Assembly (NCBI RefSeq): GCF_900112135.1
Contig: NZ_FOLC01000026.1
Span: 1 to 64,000 of the forward strand
Direction: 5' to 3'
DNA: 64,000 nucleotides
DNA from: Collimonas sp. OK412
Lineage (GTDB): Bacteria; Pseudomonadota; Gammaproteobacteria; Burkholderiales; Burkholderiaceae_D
Part shown: positions 57,382 through 64,000 of the stretch, in pieces
How the letters are laid out: each line of letters starts with the position of its first letter
Numbering within the stretch: the stretch's first letter is position 1
Program-made: the position numbers and the translations under genes
Notes under the pieces: generated by a model
What the model was told of the DNA's origin: nothing
Database searches by the model: none
Seen by the model: only the letters and a program-made list of their open reading frames with translations

Positions 57382-58347
57382 TTAAACCGCGACCGACTTC
57401 ATCAGCTGCAGCACCAGGTCGCGTGCGCCCAGGGTGCTGCCGGCATGCGCCTTGAGCGGGCGCAGGCGATGCGCCGTCACCGGCACCAGGACCGCCTGCA
57501 CATCCTCTGGAATGACATGGTTGCGTCCTTCCATGGCAGCCCAGGCGCGCGCGCCCTGCAGCAGTGCGATGGCGGCGCGCGGGCTCATGCCTTCCGCGAA
57601 CAGGCCGTTCTGGCGCGAGGCATGGGCCAGCGCTTGTACGTAGTCGATCAAGGAAGCGGAGGTATGGATCTGCTTCAATGCTTGCCTGGCTTCGATCAGT
57701 TCCGCCGCCTGCATCACCGGCGCGATCGATTTCAGCAAGACGCGGCGGTCTTCTCCCATCAGCAGCGCACGCTCGGCGGCGGCGTCCGGATAACCCAGCG
57801 ACAGGCACATCAGAAAGCGGTCCAGCTGCGATTCCGGCAAGGCGAAAGTGCCGACCTGGTGGGCCGGGTTCTGGGTGGCGATGACGAAGAACGGCTCCGG
57901 CAGGTCGCGCGTCACGCCTTCCGCGGTGACCTGGCGTTCTTCCATCGCTTCCAGCAGCGCCGACTGGGTCTTGGGCGTGGCCCGGTTGATTTCATCCGCC
58001 AGCAGCACCTGGGTGAATACCGGGCCTGGATGAAATACAAAGCTGCTCTTCTCGCGATCAAAAACCGAAATCCCCACCACATCCGCCGGCAGCAGGTCAC
58101 TGGTGAATTGCAGCCGGTTAAAGCGCAGGCCCAGGGAAATGGCCAGCGCATGCGCCAGGGTGGTCTTGCCGACCCCGGGCACGTCCTCGATCAAAAGGTG
58201 GCCGCCTGCCAGCAGGCATACCAATGCCTGGCGGATCTGGTGGTCCTTGCCGACGACGATCTGGCCGACCTGCTGTGCAACTGCGTGGATTTTTGCGAAC
58301 ATGGGTTTGTCTGGTGAGGGCAGCGTAACGGAGAGAGAATCATACAA
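57382..58347 (-). CDS. MoxR family AAA+ ATPase
   Basis: The 321-residue AAA+ protein has Walker A EDVPGVGKTTLAHALA near residues 54-69, Walker B VLLADEINRATPKTQSALLEAMEE (in part), sensor 1 FFVIATQNP and a C-terminal helical lid with SPRAAIALLQGARAWA. MoxR ATPases are chaperones that help assemble or activate partner proteins with VWA folds, here presumably DUF58/TgpA. The start MYDSLSV has a GGGGAAG ribosome-binding site; MFAKIH at 58302 matches the family start better but lacks one. It heads the four-gene operon, divergent from the deacetylase gene. Confidence 0.93.
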   Translation of the reverse strand: MYDSLSVTLPSPDKPMFAKIHAVAQQVGQIVVGKDHQIRQALVCLLAGGHLLIEDVPGVGKTTLAHALAISLGLRFNRLQFTSDLLPADVVGISVFDREKSSFVFHPGPVFTQVLLADEINRATPKTQSALLEAMEERQVTAEGVTRDLPEPFFVIATQNPAHQVGTFALPESQLDRFLMCLSLGYPDAAAERALLMGEDRRVLLKSIAPVMQAAELIEARQALKQIHTSASLIDYVQALAHASRQNGLFAEGMSPRAAIALLQGARAWAAMEGRNHVIPEDVQAVLVPVTAHRLRPLKAHAGSTLGARDLVLQLMKSVAV

Positions 58348-58522
58348 ACTTCCCCGGAGTTATCCTAGTTCCTTTGAAGAAATGCGGTGTTTTTTTCAAG
58401 CAGTCGCGATTTCAGTGGGCCGATTCGACGGGATTGGGCGGATACGCTGACCCATCCCCCGGTTCTTGGGTACACTAACAGGATCGCAGCCCCATTTTCA
58501 GCAAGACTTTTGGCGAGATCAA

Positions 58523-59461
58523 TTGACTACTGCTTTCTATACCCATCACGATTGCAAGCTGCACGACATGGGCGCCGGTCATCCGGAATCGCCGGCCAGG
58601 CTGCAGGCGATCGAAGACCAGCTGATTGCCAGCCGCATCGACCAGCTGCTTGATTACCGCGGCATGCCGCTGGCGCAAGAGAGCGACCTGGCGCGCGTGC
58701 ATAGCGCTGCCATGATTGCCCTGGTCAAAGAGCATAGCCTGGCGCTGGCCGGCAAGGCGGGCTGCTATCCGCTCGATCCCGACACGTCGGTCAACGCGTA
58801 TAGCTGGCAAGCCGCGCTGCGCGCCGCCGGCGCGGCACTGGCAGCGACCGACGCCGTGCTGGCAGGCGAAGTCAGCAATGCCTTCTGCGCGGTGCGTCCG
58901 CCAGGGCACCACGCTACCTCTCGCACCCCCATGGGATTTTGCCTGTTCAATAACATTGCGCTTGCCGCCCGCCACGCGCTGGAGGCGCACGGGCTGGAGC
59001 GGGTGGCGATTGTCGATTTCGATGTCCATCACGGCAATGGCACCGAAGAGATTTTTGCGCATGATCCACGGGTGCTGATGGTCAGTTTTTTCCAGCACCC
59101 GTTTTACCCGCATTGCGGTACCGAGCCGGAAGGCGACAATACCGTCAACATCCCGGTGCCGGCCTACAGCGATGGCGCCGTGGTACGAAAGTTGGTGACG
59201 GAGCAATGGCTGCCGGCGTTGAATGCGCACCGGCCGCAAATGGTCTTTGTTTCGGCCGGCTTTGACGCGCACCGGGAAGACGATATGGCGCAGATGGGGC
59301 TGGTCGAGGCAGACTACACCTGGCTTACCCGGCAAATCATGGCAGTCGCCGCAGAACATGCGGAGGGCCGCATCGTCAGCTGCCTGGAGGGCGGCTACAA
59401 CCTGTCGGCGCTGGGCCGCAGCGTGGTCGCGCACATGAAAGTGCTGGCCGAACTCGAATAA
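58523..59461 (+). CDS. Histone deacetylase family protein (acetylpolyamine/acetoin-type)
   Basis: The 312-residue zinc hydrolase has the catalytic His-His in RPPGHHATSRTPMGFCLFNN, zinc ligands in DFDVHHGNGTEEIF and SAGFDAHREDDMAQM, and the conserved GGYNLSALG near the end. Bacterial relatives deacetylate polyamines or unknown acyl substrates; which applies is unclear. No ATG fits the N-terminus: TTG at 58523 (reading TTAFYTHHDCKLHDMG) has GGCGAG upstream and fits the family, while TTG at 58466 adds 19 non-conserved residues. It is divergent from the moxR operon and stands alone. Confidence 0.9.
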   Translation: MTTAFYTHHDCKLHDMGAGHPESPARLQAIEDQLIASRIDQLLDYRGMPLAQESDLARVHSAAMIALVKEHSLALAGKAGCYPLDPDTSVNAYSWQAALRAAGAALAATDAVLAGEVSNAFCAVRPPGHHATSRTPMGFCLFNNIALAARHALEAHGLERVAIVDFDVHHGNGTEEIFAHDPRVLMVSFFQHPFYPHCGTEPEGDNTVNIPVPAYSDGAVVRKLVTEQWLPALNAHRPQMVFVSAGFDAHREDDMAQMGLVEADYTWLTRQIMAVAAEHAEGRIVSCLEGGYNLSALGRSVVAHMKVLAELE

Positions 59462-59625
59462 CCATGTTGCCGCAGGGGCATGGGAAAAGGCTTCGGGAGG
59501 GCCTTGCCAGGTGCGGCGGTTTGACGTTCTGCGCCCAGCGCCATGCGATGCGCGGCTTCGGGATTGAGGTAGGACCGGAATAAGTCCGTACAATAGCGGT
59601 TTATTTTAGCCAGACAAGACTACGC

Positions 59626-60561
59626 ATGTCCATACAATGGTTCCCCGGCCACATGAACGCCGCCCGCAAGAAGGCGGCGGAAGCCATGGAGAAGGTCGAT
59701 CTCGTGATCGAAGTGCTCGACGGCCGCCTGCCGCAAGCCAGCTGCAATCCCATGATCGAACAGCTGCGCGTGTTTCGCCAGCGCCCCTGCCTGAAGATCC
59801 TGAACAAGAGCGACCTGGCCGATCCGGCCGTGACGCAGGCTTGGCTTGCCTATTACAACAGCCAGAAGAATGTCCACGCAGTGGCGCTGAGCTGCAAGAA
59901 ACCTTCGGACGTGGCCAAGATCCCGGGTTTGTGCCTGACCCTGGCGCCGCACCGCGGCACGCCCTTGAAGCCCCTGCGCATGATGATCATGGGCATTCCC
60001 AACGTCGGCAAATCGACATTGATGAACGCCTTGCTGAAGCGCCGTGTGGCAGCGGTAGGCGATGAGCCGGCCGTGACCAAGGTGCAGCAGCGGCTGTACC
60101 TGGGCAACAATATGGTGCTGATCGATACTCCCGGCATGTTGTGGCCGAAGATTGCCCACCCGAGCGACGGCCTGATGCTTGCCGCCAGCCATGCCATAGG
60201 CACCAACGCATTGATTGAGGAAGAGGTCGCCACGTTCCTGGCCGATGAACTGCTGGTTCGCTACGCGCCCTTGCTGGCTGCGCGTTACGGCATCAAGACG
60301 GAAGGCATCGACGGCGTCAGCGTGATCGAAGGGGTGGCGGTGCGGCGGGGATTTCGTCTCAAGGGCGGCGACCTGGATCTGGAAAAGGCCGCGCATACCT
60401 TGCTGCAAGATTACCGTACCGGAGCGCTAGGCCGCATCAGCCTGGAAACGCCGCAAACGCGCGCCGCCTTGCTGGCGCGCCACCAGGAAGAAATCGCGCG
60501 GCGCCAGGCGGAAGCCGCCGAGGCGGAGGCGGAAAGCGACGGGCACGACGATACCAGGTAG
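59626..60561 (+). CDS. ylqF: Ribosome biogenesis GTPase YlqF/RbgA
   Basis: The 311-residue circularly permuted GTPase has its motifs in the order G4 LNKSDLAD (about residue 60), then G1 GIPNVGKSTLMN (about 123), then G3 DTPGMLWPK. It starts with the family motif IQWFPGHMNAARKK. It helps late assembly of the 50S subunit. The C-terminal 40 residues are a charged coil rich in Glu/Ala. It has its own terminator 20 bases downstream. Confidence 0.95.
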   Translation: MSIQWFPGHMNAARKKAAEAMEKVDLVIEVLDGRLPQASCNPMIEQLRVFRQRPCLKILNKSDLADPAVTQAWLAYYNSQKNVHAVALSCKKPSDVAKIPGLCLTLAPHRGTPLKPLRMMIMGIPNVGKSTLMNALLKRRVAAVGDEPAVTKVQQRLYLGNNMVLIDTPGMLWPKIAHPSDGLMLAASHAIGTNALIEEEVATFLADELLVRYAPLLAARYGIKTEGIDGVSVIEGVAVRRGFRLKGGDLDLEKAAHTLLQDYRTGALGRISLETPQTRAALLARHQEEIARRQAEAAEAEAESDGHDDTR

Positions 60562-60581
60562 CTTGCTCCAGCTCTGCAATG

Positions 60582-60615
60582 AACCCGCAATGACTATGTC
60601 ATTGCGGGTTTTTTA
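60582..60615 (+). terminator. Terminator after ylqF
   Basis: AACCCGCAATGA and TCATTGCGGGTT form a perfect 12-bp stem with a CTATG loop, followed by TTTTTT. It marks the left border of the AT-rich stretch. Confidence 0.95.
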
Positions 60616-61683
60616 TTGCCTGGGCGGTCTGCGGGCGGTTATAGGATAGGGCGGATTTTGCTGTCGAATTGGCAATCAACTTTACATTTCCATTTGTCGC
60701 ACAGGATTTCACTGCGCTACGACAAAAAATTCTCAAGCAACGTTAACACGCTGCGCAGCATTGTTCCTCTGCTGGCCTCAAATGTCATGTCAAGCTTTGA
60801 AGCGGTGTCTATTCTTCCTGGGAAAAATTGCAATTTAAGCTAGATGAAATGATATTTTCTGCGATCGACAGATCGCTTTGTGATGATCAGATTTTAATGT
60901 TTGTTCACATAATTTCTCATTTGTAATTTATTAATTATAAGAAACATTATTTATCATTTCCATGAAGAAATAAATGGCGAATTTAGTTCCATGTGGCAAG
61001 TTTAGATTTCAAGGCGGCGAATTAATTCGATCTATTTTCCTTGATTTACGGAAACCTCTCATTTTTGATATTCAAAATCGATATAACTTACAAATCTCTA
61101 TTTATATAGGGAGATAAGGTTTTTTCGGAAAAAATAGTGTTAATAATGCAATAAAAATAGAGATTTTTCTGAAAAACTTCATCGTCATATACAAATTTAT
61201 TCGTTGTTTATTGGCGACTTTGGGGAACTTATTTTGATGACATAAATGTTAATTGAAATTAACATTTGGCACTTCCATGAAATTATGAATCTGGACATTT
61301 ATTGATATCCAAATTACATCATTGGATGAAGTGCTGAACGTCTTGGAAAAAATGGGCATTGCGCAAATCGCGGCGCCTTCATTTATCTGTCGGCAATTTT
61401 GACAGAGCAAGCCGGATACGGGTTTGAACTGGCTGTTTTTTTTGCAGCAAAGTGATTGGCAAGAAGGACTCAAAGTAGCAACGAATGTTACTTAAAGTCC
61501 AATATTGTTAATTCAAAAAAGGCAACTGCGGAACTGGATTCCGCTCGCCTGGCAAGTCGTCTGAGCTCCAAATTTTTCAATCGAGGTCCGAGGCAAGTGC
61601 CCAAGTCACTTGAACTCCCTGCCTTTGATGCGATGAAGCCGAGTTCTTTTTGGTTATGAAACGTCAAATTTTCAAGGTGGAAA
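60616..61683. other. AT-rich region without convincing genes
   Basis: About 1070 bases, from roughly 60840 to 61500 very AT-rich compared with the rest of the window. Three short open frames (60616-60843, 61249-61473 minus, 61456-61659) lack ribosome-binding sites, family motifs and host-like codon use. A long inverted repeat lies at 61244-61267. The region may be a remnant of transferred DNA, a regulatory region for the secreted-protein genes to the right, or hold a small RNA. Confidence 0.6.
61244..61267. repeat. Long AT-rich palindrome
   Basis: AAATGTTAATT and AATTAACATTT are perfect 11-bp inverted arms around a GA spacer. The structure could be a dimeric regulator operator or the core of a cruciform. 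It is far (about 420 bases) from the next start codon, so its target is unclear. Confidence 0.6.
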
Positions 61684-62196
61684 ATGAGTAAATTGCATCA
61701 GAGGATATCGATTGAATCCTTGCTCAATGGCGTACAGCCCCTGCGCAGCAGGTTCTGCAGCGCACTCAGGATGGTGAAGCTGGCGGCGTTGTTTGCCGCC
61801 GGCATGCTGTTCTCGGCAGCCGCAATGGCGCAATCTGCCGACGCCGCCATTGAGACAGCGAAACAATGGCTGGCTCTGGCCGATGCCGACCAGGCAGGGC
61901 AGATGTGGGAGCAAAGCGCTGCCTTGATGAAAGACCAGTCTGACCGGAAAGCCTGGGTCGCCTATATCGCCACCGTGCACAGCCAGTACGGTGCGGCGCC
62001 CGACAAGCGCATCTGGCAAGCGATGGAGCATCAGATCGATCACCCCAGCTTGCCTCGCGGCGAATTTTCCAGCGTCACCTTTATGTCGGGTTATGTCAAA
62101 GCGCGTGCCTGGGAAAAGGTCGCGCTGGTCTGGCAGAACCAGCGCTGGGTCCCGGTCGGCTACCAGTATGGTCCGGCAGAGATCGCTGCGAAATGA
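61684..62196 (+). CDS. DUF4019 family exported protein
   Basis: The 170-residue protein has a long N-terminal region with a hydrophobic signal at about residues 31-50 (VKLAALFAAGMLFSAAAMAQ). The DUF4019 core follows, with repeated Trp positions (AKQWLALADADQAGQMWEQSA, ALMKDQSDRKAWVAYIATVHSQYG in part, and WVPVGYQYGP at the end). The n-region of 30 residues is unusually long; MVKLAALF at residue 30 would be a more typical start, but the ATG at 61684 has the better AAGGTGG ribosome-binding site. Function is unknown. It precedes the trimeric adhesin gene by 124 bases, so they may share regulation. Confidence 0.82.
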   Translation: MSKLHQRISIESLLNGVQPLRSRFCSALRMVKLAALFAAGMLFSAAAMAQSADAAIETAKQWLALADADQAGQMWEQSAALMKDQSDRKAWVAYIATVHSQYGAAPDKRIWQAMEHQIDHPSLPRGEFSSVTFMSGYVKARAWEKVALVWQNQRWVPVGYQYGPAEIAAK

Positions 62197-62319
62197 CGCC
62201 GTGCCTGCATCCCTTTGGCTGCGCTCATTTATTTCCCTATTTTTTTCCATGTGATCTCGCTTGCGCGATCAGTCTGATCCCTTGCAGCAAGCCTCACCAC
62301 ATCTTGAATCGAGCTTTTC

Positions 62320-64000
62320 ATGAATAAAGTTTACCGTACCGTCTACAGCGAAGCACTTGGTGCCTGGGTTGCTGTTTCCGAAAATACTGCAGCGCGCGGC
62401 AAGCGCAGCAGTTCGAAAGTGGGGGGTGTAATTGCCGCTGCGGTATTGGGGGCAACCGTATTGATGTCCCCAGCTGCATTTGCGACTTATACCAACGGTA
62501 CTTCCGGCACGACTACTGGAGCAGGCAGTACGGGTATCGCTATCGGTTCGGGGACCGCTGCCTCGGGTGGGCAGGCATCGGCAAACAATACTGGGGGTAC
62601 GGCAATTGGTAGCGCTGCGGTCGCGAGTGGCTCACTGGCGACTGCTGTTGGTAGTGGCGCGACTGCAAGTAACACGCAGGATAGCGCATTTGGCAACGGG
62701 GCGAATGCCAGCGGCGGGAACTCAACCGCAATTGGGGTTGGTGCCTCCGCAAGTGGTTCACAGGCTACTGCTGTCGGAAATGGTGCAATTGCTGCAAACA
62801 CGGCCGCTGTCGCGTTAGGTAATGGAGCAAACGCGGCTACCGTCTATAGCATAGCCATTGGTAACAACTCGTCGGCGTCAGGAGGGAGCTCAACTGCGAT
62901 TGGATCCGGTTCCAAGGCGAGCGGTGTCGGAGCGTTTGCGTTGGGTGATGATGCCATCGCCGGCGGTGCTTCAGCGGTCGCGATTGGCGGCGGGGCCGGT
63001 ACCGGCAGTGGTGGTGCAAGTGCTGCAGGAGCGCAATCCATTGCGATTGGTCAATTATCAGTCGTATCTAGCACCGCCGCCAATGCTGTTGCTATTGGTG
63101 TCGGGGCAAATGCAAAATATACCAACAGTGTGGCTCTTGGACAGGGCAGTGTTACTGGAACGGCCGCGCCGACCGGTGTGGGCTTTTTGACCGGAACCAC
63201 AGCGCCCTTGTCTGAAATATCAGTCGGCGCCACTTCCGCTTTGCGTCGCATCACCAATGTAGCAGATGGTTCTGCAGCTCAGGATGCCGTAACCGTTAAC
63301 CAGCTGAGTACGGGAATGAGTACTACGACAAGCAGCATCAGCAGCTTGTCTACATCGACTTCCACAGGTCTGAGTACGACCAACAGCAGCGTGACGTCGC
63401 TGTCGACTTCCACCTCGACGGGCTTGAGTACGACTAATAGCAACGTGTCTTCGCTATCGACGTCTACATTGACCGGGTTGAGCACTACCAATAGCAGCGT
63501 TTCGTCGTTATCTACATCCACTTCAACCGGTATCAGCACGTCACGGGTGGCGGAAGCCTCCTTGTCAACGGGCTTGAGCACCGCCAACAGTAATGTCTCT
63601 TCGCTATCCACATCGACTTCGACTGGCATAGCTTCTCTGTCGACGTCAACGTCGACCGGTCTGAGCACGACCAACAGCAGCGTGACTTCGTTGTCGACTT
63701 CAACTTCGACTGGGTTGAGCACGACTAATAGCAATGTTTCGTCGCTGTCGACATCGACATCGACCGGCCTGAGTACAACGAACAGTAATGTTTCGTCGCT
63801 ATCGACGTCTACATCTACCGGCTTGAGCACCACCAACAGCAATGTTTCATCGTTGTCGACATCGACATCTACCGGCATCGTCTCGCTGTCGACTTCAGCT
63901 TCGACTGGCCTGAGTACCACTAACAGCAATGTCTCGTCGTTGTCGGCTTCGACATCTACGGGCATTGCTTCGCTGTCGACTTCGACTTCGACCGGTCTGA
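62320..64000 (+). CDS. Trimeric autotransporter adhesin, 5' part (runs off the window)
   Basis: The open frame continues past the window end (560 codons seen, no stop). It starts with the extended signal peptide region of large type V proteins (MNKVYRTVYSEALGAWVAVSE), followed by the hydrophobic signal VIAAAVLGATVLMSPAAFA. From about residue 60 to 280 come YadA-head repeats of the form AIGxxAxAxG. A neck motif follows at about 300-327 (SVGATSALRRITNVADGSA, then AAQDAVTVNQLS), and from residue 329 a Ser/Thr-rich repeated stalk. Trimeric adhesins form lollipop-like surface fibres that bind host or neighbour cells; the C-terminal membrane anchor lies beyond this window. The start ATG has only a weak GAG site upstream. 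Confidence 0.92.
   Translation, partial: MNKVYRTVYSEALGAWVAVSENTAARGKRSSSKVGGVIAAAVLGATVLMSPAAFATYTNGTSGTTTGAGSTGIAIGSGTAASGGQASANNTGGTAIGSAAVASGSLATAVGSGATASNTQDSAFGNGANASGGNSTAIGVGASASGSQATAVGNGAIAANTAAVALGNGANAATVYSIAIGNNSSASGGSSTAIGSGSKASGVGAFALGDDAIAGGASAVAIGGGAGTGSGGASAAGAQSIAIGQLSVVSSTAANAVAIGVGANAKYTNSVALGQGSVTGTAAPTGVGFLTGTTAPLSEISVGATSALRRITNVADGSAAQDAVTVNQLSTGMSTTTSSISSLSTSTSTGLSTTNSSVTSLSTSTSTGLSTTNSNVSSLSTSTLTGLSTTNSSVSSLSTSTSTGISTSRVAEASLSTGLSTANSNVSSLSTSTSTGIASLSTSTSTGLSTTNSSVTSLSTSTSTGLSTTNSNVSSLSTSTSTGLSTTNSNVSSLSTSTSTGLSTTNSNVSSLSTSTSTGIVSLSTSASTGLSTTNSNVSSLSASTSTGIASLSTSTSTGL
63304..64000 (+). repeat. Ser/Thr-rich stalk repeats of the adhesin
   Basis: The stalk is built from an 18-residue unit (consensus LSTSTSTGLSTTNSNVSS, 54 bp) with interspersed 11-residue short units (LSTSTSTGIAS). 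At least eight full units and three short ones are seen before the window ends. The residues are kept while synonymous codons vary between copies (TCG/TCT/AGC, ACA/ACG/ACT), so selection acts on the protein pattern. Confidence 0.9.

Noticed and set aside
60616-60843. 75-codon open frame at the left of the AT-rich region
   Set aside because: It begins inside the terminator region, lacks a ribosome-binding site and has no recognisable features.
63279-63965. 228-codon open frame antisense to the adhesin stalk
   Set aside because: Its Val/Asp/Glu repeats are the mirror of the Ser/Thr codons on the other strand; the sense frame has a signal peptide, head and neck motifs.
63304-64000. CRISPR-like regular repeat
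   Set aside because: The periodicity is protein-coding (54 bp and 33 bp units in one open frame) with no spacers; no CRISPR array was seen anywhere in the window.

Overview
The window reads as chromosomal DNA of a betaproteobacterium of the Oxalobacteraceae. A Collimonas-like organism is the best guess, inferred from protein character and gene order rather than a database search. The evidence is the order gyrA - serC - pheA - hisC - tyrA - aroA - cmk - rpsA - ihfB - lapA - lapB, high GC with GC-rich third codon positions, a betaproteobacterial tmRNA, and outer-membrane genes throughout (OmpA, two autotransporter types, LPS heptose kinase).

Layout. 1-375: the end of an rRNA operon (23S 3' tip, 5S, terminator). 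407-1870: a patatin-like lipase and a divergent GNAT acetyltransferase. 1993-7593: a LacI-type regulator with a perfect palindromic operator, then a translationally coupled ABC importer (binding protein, two permeases, ATPase) ending in a GpdQ-like phosphodiesterase, so probably a phosphodiester uptake and cleavage operon. 7602-10321: an orphan barstar-like inhibitor, a ChrA chromate transporter and a family-3 binding protein, all on the minus strand. 10598-17034: a segment bounded by ssrA (tmRNA) 3'-end-like repeats, holding two small secreted-protein genes, a tRNA-Arg remnant and a 1160-residue PATR autotransporter with repeated 9-bp sites upstream. It looks like a decayed ssrA-integrated island without an integrase.

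17196-23034: a secreted SH3-type protein and an SPFH protein (minus) divergent from a response regulator and histidine kinase (plus). 23087-30028 (minus): a giant AsmA/DUF748 protein, gph, ubiG and two OmpA-family genes. 30330-51029 (plus): the conserved housekeeping block covering DNA gyrase, serine and aromatic amino-acid synthesis, a SWIM/SNF2 helicase between aroA and cmk, ribosomal protein S1, IHF-beta, LapA/LapB, UDP-glucose dehydrogenase, heptose kinase, a ComEA-like protein and CysM. 51066-53115: a small HTH protein, a DUF1415 protein and YaeQ. 53117-58347 (minus): a coupled MoxR - DUF58 - TgpA transglutaminase - MltB operon. 58523-60561: a histone-deacetylase-family protein and the YlqF GTPase. 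60562-61683: about 1.1 kb of AT-rich DNA without a convincing gene, then a DUF4019 protein and the 5' part of a large trimeric autotransporter adhesin that runs off the window end.

No CRISPR array, intact insertion sequence or classical defence operon was seen. The best candidates for something new are the ssrA-bounded island, the LacI/ABC/phosphodiesterase operon, the SPFH-SH3-two-component locus, and the AT-rich region with a long palindrome before the adhesin.
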